Source: Serinicoccus sediminis
GTDB lineage: Bacteria; Actinomycetota; Actinomycetes; Actinomycetales; Dermatophilaceae
DNA length: 46,355 nucleotides
Direction of reading: 5' to 3'
Assembly (NCBI RefSeq): GCF_004153545.1
Contig: NZ_SDVA01000022.1
Span: 1-46,355 of the forward strand
Positions within the stretch are counted from its first letter, which is position 1; each line of letters starts with the position of its first letter. The translations under genes were made by a program, and so were the position numbers. The notes under the pieces were generated by a model. It made no database searches and was not told the DNA's origin. It saw only the letters and a program-made list of their open reading frames with translations. Of the stretch, positions 41,124 to 46,355 are shown one piece after another.

Positions 41124-41390
41124 GACGGACTCTCCTTGGGAGGGGTAGGGACGTCGCACCACCCCCCATGGGGGAGCTGAATGATGACGCCGGATTCCTG
41201 TGACGGAGGCACGTCCGGGACGACCCCGGTTCCGTACCGCCGGGTAACCCCGGCAGAAGAAGAGTGACACCCCGGATTCTTCTGCGCAAGTCTCTCGTTG
41301 AAGAACCAAGGTAACGGTTTGATAACGGCCTGCTGACCTGGGGTTCTTTACCTTCGCTATACCTCTGCCAGACCTGGTCTAGACCAGATC
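41124..41390 (-). promoter_or_regulatory. flp/tad control region with long structured leader
   Basis: The 361-bp gap between ftsZ and flp holds no gene. On the reverse strand a possible -10 is TATAGC (41356-41361), giving a leader of about 230 bases. The leader contains a 9-bp-arm hairpin (GCAGAAGAA/TTCTTCTGC, 41253-41285), a GCCGGG-TAAC-CCCGGC tetraloop hairpin (41239-41254) and the palindrome CCCCCATGGGGG (41163-41174). TAACGG repeats with an 11-bp period (41312-41328). A 14-bp perfect palindrome CTGGTCTAGACCAG (41374-41387, 20 bp with one mismatched pair) lies just upstream of the -10. These suggest dedicated transcription control and possibly leader-based control of pilin synthesis. Confidence 0.6.
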
Positions 41391-41422
41391 TAAAGGTTCG
41401 TCATACCTTCAACCACCTCGCA

Positions 41423-41457
41423 GAACTGCCCTCGCCGCGGTGCGGCGAGGGCAGTTC
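41423..41457 (-). terminator. ftsZ terminator hairpin
   Basis: Sixteen-bp perfect arms (GAACTGCCCTCGCCGC and its complement) with a 3-base loop begin 28 bases beyond the ftsZ stop. It is the strongest hairpin in the window and isolates ftsZ from the pilus operon. Confidence 0.88.
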
Positions 41458-41484
41458 AGAGGGCCCGTCGGGGCCTCCGCGAGG

Positions 41485-42804
41485 TCACTTGAGGAAGTCT
41501 GGCACATCCAGGTCGTCGGAGTCCTCGAAGGTCACCTGGCGCGGCGGCTGCTGCACCGGTCGCTGCGGCTGCTGAGCGGAGCCGGCGTCGCCGTCGCGCT
41601 GCTGCTCGTCCGCGGTGCGCGTCGCGCCCTGACCGGTCGGCTGCGGCTGCTGCTGGCCGCCACCCTGGGTGGGGGCGCCGCCGCCCCCGGGGGCCGCCTG
41701 CCCTGCACTCCGCTGGGCGGAGTGGTCCGGGACCGGTCGCTGCTGCTGCGGCTGCTGCTGGCCCACCGACGGGCGCTGCTGGGGCTGCTGGCGGTTGGTG
41801 CCACCGGCCTGCACCTGGCCGAGCGCCCGGTCGTTGCCCTCTCCCCGCGCCTGGGGGGCGCCGCCGTCGAAGCCGGCCGCGATGACCGTGACCCGCACCT
41901 CGTCGCCCAGGGAGTCGTCGATGACCGCACCGAAGATGATGTTGGCCTCGGGGTGCGCGGCCTCCTGCACGAGGCGTGCCGCCTCGTTGATCTCGAAGAG
42001 ACCGAGGTCCGAGCCGCCCTGCACCGACAGCAGCACACCGTGGGCGCCCTCGATGCTGGCCTCCAGCAGCGGCGAGGAGATCGCCAGCTCGGCGGCCTGC
42101 ACCGCCCGGTCCTCCCCTCTCGCCGACCCGATGCCCATGAGCGCGGAGCCCGCCCCCTGCATGACCGACTTCACGTCCGCGAAGTCGAGGTTGATGAGAC
42201 CCGGCGTGGTGATGAGGTCGGTGATGCCCTGCACACCCGAGAGCAGCACCTGGTCGGCGCTGCGGAAGGCGTCGAGCATCGACACCGTGCGGTCCGAGAT
42301 CGACAGCAGCCGGTCGTTGGGGATGACGATGAGGGTGTCGACCTCGTCGCGCAGCGTGGCGATGCCGGACTCGGCCTGGTTGGCGCGCCGACGGCCCTCG
42401 AAGGTGAACGGCCGGGTCACCACACCGATGGTCAGGGCACCCAGGCTCTTGGCGATCTTGGCCACCACCGGCGCACCACCGGTGCCCGTGCCACCGCCCT
42501 CCCCGGCGGTGACGAAGACCATGTCGGCCCCGCGCAGGGCCTCCTCGATCTCCTCGGTGTGGTCCTCCGCGGCCCGGCGACCCACCTCGGGGTCCGCGCC
42601 CGCGCCGAGCCCGCGGGTGAGCTCCCGGCCGACGTCGAGCTTGACGTCGGCGTCGCTCATGAGCAGGGCCTGGGCGTCGGTGTTGATGGCGATGAACTCG
42701 ACACCCTTCAGGCCGACCTCGATCATCCGGTTGATGGCGTTGACGCCACCTCCGCCGATGCCGACGACCTTGATGACGGCCAGGTAGTTCTGCGCTGCGG
42801 ACAC
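41485..42804 (-). CDS. ftsZ: cell division protein FtsZ
   Basis: The tubulin-like GTPase that forms the Z ring, 439 residues. It has [12 protein letters not shown], the tubulin signature GGGTGTG (residues 103-109), the NTDAQAL loop and the T7 catalytic loop. The C-terminal linker is unusually rich in Gln/Pro/Gly (about 120 residues) and ends in the conserved peptide DLDVPDFLK, the SepF/FtsW-binding tail. The GTG at 42804 is chosen because AAAGG lies at good spacing and the protein then begins [15 protein letters not shown]; a longer frame starts at 42840. It is separated from ftsQ by a 126-bp promoter region, so it can be expressed on its own. Confidence 0.98.
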   Translation of the reverse strand: MSAAQNYLAVIKVVGIGGGGVNAINRMIEVGLKGVEFIAINTDAQALLMSDADVKLDVGRELTRGLGAGADPEVGRRAAEDHTEEIEEALRGADMVFVTAGEGGGTGTGGAPVVAKIAKSLGALTIGVVTRPFTFEGRRRANQAESGIATLRDEVDTLIVIPNDRLLSISDRTVSMLDAFRSADQVLLSGVQGITDLITTPGLINLDFADVKSVMQGAGSALMGIGSARGEDRAVQAAELAISSPLLEASIEGAHGVLLSVQGGSDLGLFEINEAARLVQEAAHPEANIIFGAVIDDSLGDEVRVTVIAAGFDGGAPQARGEGNDRALGQVQAGGTNRQQPQQRPSVGQQQPQQQRPVPDHSAQRSAGQAAPGGGGAPTQGGGQQQPQPTGQGATRTADEQQRDGDAGSAQQPQRPVQQPPRQVTFEDSDDLDVPDFLK

Positions 42805-42860
42805 GATGGACCTTTCGGAACGGGTGCGGGTGCGATGCATCGATTGCGGTGCGTCACGCG

Positions 42861-42916
42861 AGCATACGCGCGCGGCGCAGACGGGTCCCTCAGCATGAAC
42901 CTCGACCTCAGGTCGA
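42861..42916 (-). promoter_or_regulatory. ftsQ-ftsZ intergenic palindrome and ftsZ promoter candidate
   Basis: A perfect odd palindrome TCGACCT-C-AGGTCGA (42902-42916) lies 14 bases before the ftsQ stop end of the spacer. Further along, TATGCT (42861-42866, reverse strand) could be a -10 with a weak GGGACC -35 at 17 bases. The palindrome could be a regulator site or an ftsQ terminator core. Confidence 0.45.
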
Positions 42917-42930
42917 AGGTCTGGGGTGGA

Positions 42931-43719
42931 TCAGCCCGTGGCCTCGGGAAGCCCGGTGACGACCGGCGTGCCGGGGATCCGCACGTCGATGGTCATGGCC
43001 AGGGCGCCCTGGGGGTCGATGGTCTCCTGGCCCACCAGGGCGGTGACGACGTGCCACTTCTTCTCGTTGTCGGTGGGTGTCCCCCACAGCAGCGTGACCT
43101 GCCCGAGGTCCATCTCGACGGCCCCGTCCCGGTCCACCGAGGGGGCCCCGAGCTCGCCCTCGAGGGTGTCCGGGTCGGGGCGGGTCCGCCACATCTCGGC
43201 CAGGCCGGTGACGGTCTCCCGGTCCAGCTCGGTCGGGTCCGTGCGCAGCGAGATGAGCGGCAGCTTCTTGCTGGGCCGCTCGACCTGCTCGTAGAGGACG
43301 CCGGAGGCGTCCGCGAGCCAGGTGGTGCCGCCGCCGCGCAGCGCCAGCGCCGGGTCCCGCTCGGTCACCACGAGGGTGATCGACGAGGGCCAGTCGCGCT
43401 CGACCTCGACCGAGGCGATCCGGGGGTCGGCCAGCACCCGGTCGCTGACCCGGCCCTCCGACACGCGGGCCAGCGGTCGGCCGTGCGGGATCTGTGCCCT
43501 CTCCAGCGCGCTGGCCTGGACCTCCTCCCGTCCCCCGGTGACCTGGACGTCCTCGACGACGAAGGCGATCGAGAAGTAGAAGAGGAAGACCATCGCGGCC
43601 GCCGCGGCCAGGACCCCGCCGGTCCACAGGAGCAGCGCCCGCCGTCCGAGGCCGACGCGGCGTCCCCGCCGCTTCGTCCCGCCTGCTCGTCGCGACCGGC
43701 TGCGCCGCCCCACACTCAT
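42931..43719 (-). CDS. ftsQ: cell division protein FtsQ
   Basis: A 262-residue bitopic division protein. A very basic cytoplasmic N-terminus (RRSRSRRAGGTKRRGRR) and one membrane helix (residues 29-50) are followed by a POTRA domain (VEDVQVTGGREEVQASAL) and the FtsQ/DivIB beta-domain. It links early (FtsZ/SepF) and late (FtsI/FtsW) divisome parts. The ATG overlaps the murC stop (ATGA). Confidence 0.95.
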   Translation of the reverse strand: MSVGRRSRSRRAGGTKRRGRRVGLGRRALLLWTGGVLAAAAAMVFLFYFSIAFVVEDVQVTGGREEVQASALERAQIPHGRPLARVSEGRVSDRVLADPRIASVEVERDWPSSITLVVTERDPALALRGGGTTWLADASGVLYEQVERPSKKLPLISLRTDPTELDRETVTGLAEMWRTRPDPDTLEGELGAPSVDRDGAVEMDLGQVTLLWGTPTDNEKKWHVVTALVGQETIDPQGALAMTIDVRIPGTPVVTGLPEATG

Positions 43720-45224
43720 GACATCCCTTCCGGTGCGTGCTGCCTGCTCTCCCCCGTCGCGGGGTCCTGGCCGCGCAGGCGCTCCAGCAGCGCAGGGCCG
43801 ACGCCGGTGACGTCACCGGCCCCGACGGTGACGACCAACGACTCCACGCCGTCCGCGAGCACCGCGGCGAGCGCGGGCGCCGCCGCGTCCAGCGAGTCGA
43901 CTTCCACCACCCGAGGTGCCGCGGCGTGGCCGCGCAGACCGGCGGCGAGCAGCGCCGAGGTCACCCCGGGGTGGTCCTCCTGACGCTCGCGCGCGGCATA
44001 CACCGGCAGCAGCACCACGACGTCGGCCTGCGCGAGGCCCTCGACGAAACCGGGGGCGAAGTCACGCGTCCGGGAGAACAGGTGGGGCTGGAAGGCGACG
44101 ACCAGTCGGCGGCCCGCGGCGGCGCTCCGGGCGGCCCGCACCAGCGCCGTCACCTTGGGCGCGTTGTGCGCGTAGTCGTCGACGACCTCGACACCGTCGA
44201 CCGCACCGACCCGCTCGAAGCGGCGGTGGACCCCGGCGAAGCGCTCCAGGCCGTCCACCGTCGCGTCCAGGGGCAGCCCCAGGCCAGCGGTCGCGGCCAG
44301 CAGTGCGGCCGTGGCGTTGTGGACGGTGTGCTCGCCCGGCGCCGGCAGCCGCAGGTCCACCGTCGTGCCCTCGGGCAGCGACGGGACACCCTGGCCGACG
44401 ACGAGCGTGCCCGAGGCGGTCATCCCCTCCGAGCGCACGTCGCGCAGGAGGACGTCGGCGCCCTCCGTGCCCCAGGTGAGGACCCGCACGCCCGCCTCAC
44501 GGGCGTGCCTGGCGAGCCGTGCCGCCCCCGGGTCGTCGACCGTGGTCACCAGCAGTCCGCCCGGGGCGATCGTGCCGACGAAGTCGCGGTATGCCGCCTC
44601 CACCGCCTCCACGTCGCCGTAGAAGTCGAGGTGGTCGGGCTGGACGTTGGTCACCACGGCGACCTGCGGCCGGTAGGTGAGGAAGCTGCCGTCGCTCTCG
44701 TCCGCCTCCACCACGACGGGGCCCTCCGGGGCGCCCGGCGCGGCGCTGACGCCGCTGCTGGCCAGCGGGGCGCCCAGGACGTAGCCGGGGTCGGCGCCCG
44801 CCGCCTGCAGGGCCGCCGTCGTCAGGGCGCTCGTGGTGGTCTTGCCATTGGCCCCGGCGACCGCCACCGCAGCCCGGCCGTGCAGGAAGGCGGCGATCCC
44901 CTGGGCGCGGTGCAGGACGGTGAGCCCGGCGGCCCGGGCCGCGGCCAGCTCGGGGTTGTCCTCATGGACCGCGCCGGAGACGACCACGGTGCGGGCGGCG
45001 CCCAGGTGGGCCGGGTCGTGGCCGACATGGACGCGGGCCCCGGCCCGCTCCAGCGCGCGCAGCGTCGGGCTGTCGCGCTGGTCGGAGCCGGACACCTCGA
45101 CACCGCGGGAGAGGAACATCAGGGCCACCCCGGACACCCCGGAGCCGCCGATGGCGATGACGTGCACCTGGCCGAGCTCCTCGGCCCTCGGGACGTCGGC
45201 GGTGAAGTCGAAGCGCCCGCTCAC
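43716..45224 (-). CDS. murC: UDP-N-acetylmuramate--L-alanine ligase MurC
   Basis: A 502-residue ATP-dependent ligase that adds the first amino acid to the UDP-MurNAc stem. The N-terminal Rossmann domain has IAIGGSGVSGVAL and the P-loop is AGANGKTTT (residues 123-131). VVEADESDGSFL, the NVQPDHLDFYG block and DDYAHNAPKV in the C-terminal domain are all MurC-like. The P-loop reads GANGKT where MurC enzymes normally have GTHGKT, which is unusual. GTG 45224 overlaps the murG stop. murB is not between murC and ftsQ. Confidence 0.93.
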   Translation of the reverse strand: MSGRFDFTADVPRAEELGQVHVIAIGGSGVSGVALMFLSRGVEVSGSDQRDSPTLRALERAGARVHVGHDPAHLGAARTVVVSGAVHEDNPELAAARAAGLTVLHRAQGIAAFLHGRAAVAVAGANGKTTTSALTTAALQAAGADPGYVLGAPLASSGVSAAPGAPEGPVVVEADESDGSFLTYRPQVAVVTNVQPDHLDFYGDVEAVEAAYRDFVGTIAPGGLLVTTVDDPGAARLARHAREAGVRVLTWGTEGADVLLRDVRSEGMTASGTLVVGQGVPSLPEGTTVDLRLPAPGEHTVHNATAALLAATAGLGLPLDATVDGLERFAGVHRRFERVGAVDGVEVVDDYAHNAPKVTALVRAARSAAAGRRLVVAFQPHLFSRTRDFAPGFVEGLAQADVVVLLPVYAARERQEDHPGVTSALLAAGLRGHAAAPRVVEVDSLDAAAPALAAVLADGVESLVVTVGAGDVTGVGPALLERLRGQDPATGESRQHAPEGMS

Positions 45225-46336
45225 CGGTCTGCACCTGCGGCGTCGAGGACGAGGTCGACCAGCCGGTCGGCCGCGTCGCGGTCGCCGTGCTCGGCGGCGG
45301 CCGTCGCCATGACCTCCAGCCGCGGGCCGTCCTGCAGCAGCGGCAGCACCACGCCCCGCACCCACCCCGGGTCGACCTGGGCGTCCTCGACGAGCAGGCC
45401 ACCGCCGGCCTCGACGACCTCGCGCGCGTTGAGCCGTTGCTCCCCGTTGCCGATCGGCAGCGGGACGTAGACCGCCGGCAGCCCCACCGCGGCCAGCTCG
45501 CAGACCGTCCCGGCACCGGCCCGGCACAGGGCGAGGTCGGCGACGGCGTACGCGAGGTCCATCCGGTCGGTGTAGGGCAGGGCGCGGTAGCACGCGCCGG
45601 TCCGCGGGTCCTGGTCCGGGGCGGGCACGTCCTTCCCGGCGCCGGTGAGGTGCAGCACCTGCACGCCCGCGGCGAGCAGGTCGGCCCCCGCCGCGGCGAC
45701 CGCCTCGTTGATGCGCTGCGCGCCGAGCGAGCCGCCGAAGACGAGCAGCGTGGGTCGCCCCTCGTCCAGGCCGAAGTGCACGCGACCCTCCTCGGCGAGC
45801 GCGGCACGGTCCAGGGTGCGGATCTCCTCGCGCAGCGGCAGGCCGACGCGGGTGGCGTGCGGCAGCTCGGTCGAGGCGAAGGTGGTGGCCACCCGTTCGG
45901 TGAAGCGGGCGCCCAGCCGGTTCGCCAGCCCCGCCCTGGCGTTCTGCTCGTGGATGACGATCGGCACCCCGGCCCGGCGCGCGGCGAGGTAGGCCGGGGT
46001 GGCGACGTAGCCGCCGAAGCCCACGACGACCTGGGCGTCGATCTCCCGGATGGCTCCCGCCGCCGCTCCGACGGCGCGGCGCAGTGCGCCGGGGAAGCGC
46101 AGCGCCCGGGCGTCGGGCCGGCGGGGGAAGGGGACCTTGGGCACGACGACGAGCGGGTAGCCCCGCTCGGGCACGAGCCGGGCCTCCAGGCCCTCCGACG
46201 TGCCGAGCACCCGCAGGTCGGCGTCGGGCACGCGTCGACGCAGCGCGTCCGCCGTGGCGAGCAACGGGATGACGTGGCCGGCGGTCCCGCCGCCGGCCAG
46301 CACCACGCGCACCCCGCTGCGGTCCGGCGCGCTCAC
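45221..46336 (-). CDS. murG: UDP-GlcNAc transferase MurG
   Basis: A 371-residue peripheral membrane glycosyltransferase (GT28) that turns lipid I into lipid II. The N-terminal G-loop is GGGTAGH (15-21). VVGFGGYVATPAYLAA, HEQNARAGLANR, FGGSLGAQRINEAV and the C-terminal RAGAGTVCELAAVGLPAVYVPLP block for UDP-GlcNAc are present. The start is GTG 46336 with GGGAGGG just upstream. It overlaps a TGA of the preceding gene, of which only 20 bases are visible; by synteny that gene would be ftsW, but the window does not prove it. Confidence 0.96.
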   Translation of the reverse strand: MSAPDRSGVRVVLAGGGTAGHVIPLLATADALRRRVPDADLRVLGTSEGLEARLVPERGYPLVVVPKVPFPRRPDARALRFPGALRRAVGAAAGAIREIDAQVVVGFGGYVATPAYLAARRAGVPIVIHEQNARAGLANRLGARFTERVATTFASTELPHATRVGLPLREEIRTLDRAALAEEGRVHFGLDEGRPTLLVFGGSLGAQRINEAVAAAGADLLAAGVQVLHLTGAGKDVPAPDQDPRTGACYRALPYTDRMDLAYAVADLALCRAGAGTVCELAAVGLPAVYVPLPIGNGEQRLNAREVVEAGGGLLVEDAQVDPGWVRGVVLPLLQDGPRLEVMATAAAEHGDRDAADRLVDLVLDAAGADR

Positions 46337-46355
46337 CGCCGCCCTCCCGCCGCGG

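Noticed and set aside
455-44595. GGCATACC as a chromosome-orienting (KOPS-like) motif
   Set aside because: Copies occur in both orientations in similar number within this window, whereas KOPS are strongly skewed.
46337-46355. Annotating the C-terminal end of ftsW at the right edge
   Set aside because: Only about 20 bases are visible; the TGA overlapping the murG start fits the expected neighbour but cannot identify it.

Overview
The window is about 46 kb of very GC-rich DNA (my impression is above 70%). It uses GTG starts often and is tightly packed, with many overlapping stop/start codons. The gene set points to an actinobacterium: SepF, DivIVA (Wag31-like), PgeF, a DUF4191 protein, a GlnR-type box, and the dcw order murG-murC-ftsQ-ftsZ. 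My best guess is Micrococcales, near Intrasporangiaceae/Ornithinimicrobiaceae; this is inference, not a database result. I saw no rRNA, tRNA, CRISPR array, insertion sequence or prophage.

Layout. 1-900: a fragment of an MFS transporter runs head-on into the 3' part of a reverse-strand kinase-like gene. 981-7339 (forward): lipB, an ABC exporter pair, lipA, a DUF4191 membrane protein and glnA. glnA has a textbook GlnR-type box. lipA has a palindromic operator candidate in its leader. 7548-12564 (reverse): a UbiA-family prenyltransferase, a SAM methyltransferase and a RecB-like nuclease/DNA2-like helicase. 12662-13390 (forward): a potassium channel. 13387-18206 (reverse): an amine or amino-acid catabolic cluster with a P5C-dehydrogenase-like ALDH, two class III aminotransferases and a HIT hydrolase. 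18320-20446 (reverse): oligopeptidase B. 20532-23369 (forward): an asparagine-synthetase-like protein of unknown role and a 91-residue orphan protein with a rich upstream control region.

From 23394 to the right edge every gene is on the reverse strand. Read 5'->3', this half starts with the division/wall genes murG-murC-ftsQ-ftsZ. A strong terminator follows. Next comes a complete-looking Tad/Flp pilus assembly operon: flp, tadE, Tad-domain protein, cpaB, cpaE, tadA/cpaF, tadB, tadC. Then come a second divIVA-like gene, pgeF, yggS, sepF, yggT, the first divIVA, a TraR/DksA zinc-finger gene, lspA, an rluD-like gene and dnaE. In most actinobacteria pgeF-yggS-sepF-yggT-divIVA directly follow ftsZ, so the pilus operon plus an extra DivIVA paralogue looks inserted into the division cluster.

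The most interesting points are: (i) the Tad operon in the dcw cluster, with a DivIVA paralogue as its distal gene, suggesting coupling of pili to the cell pole or divisome; (ii) an 8-mer, GGCATACC/GGTATGCC, scattered in both orientations about ten-fold above a base-composition expectation, which forces rare codons in several reading frames; (iii) several operator-like palindromes and 11-bp-period repeats upstream of lipA, glnA, the 91-residue orphan and flp.
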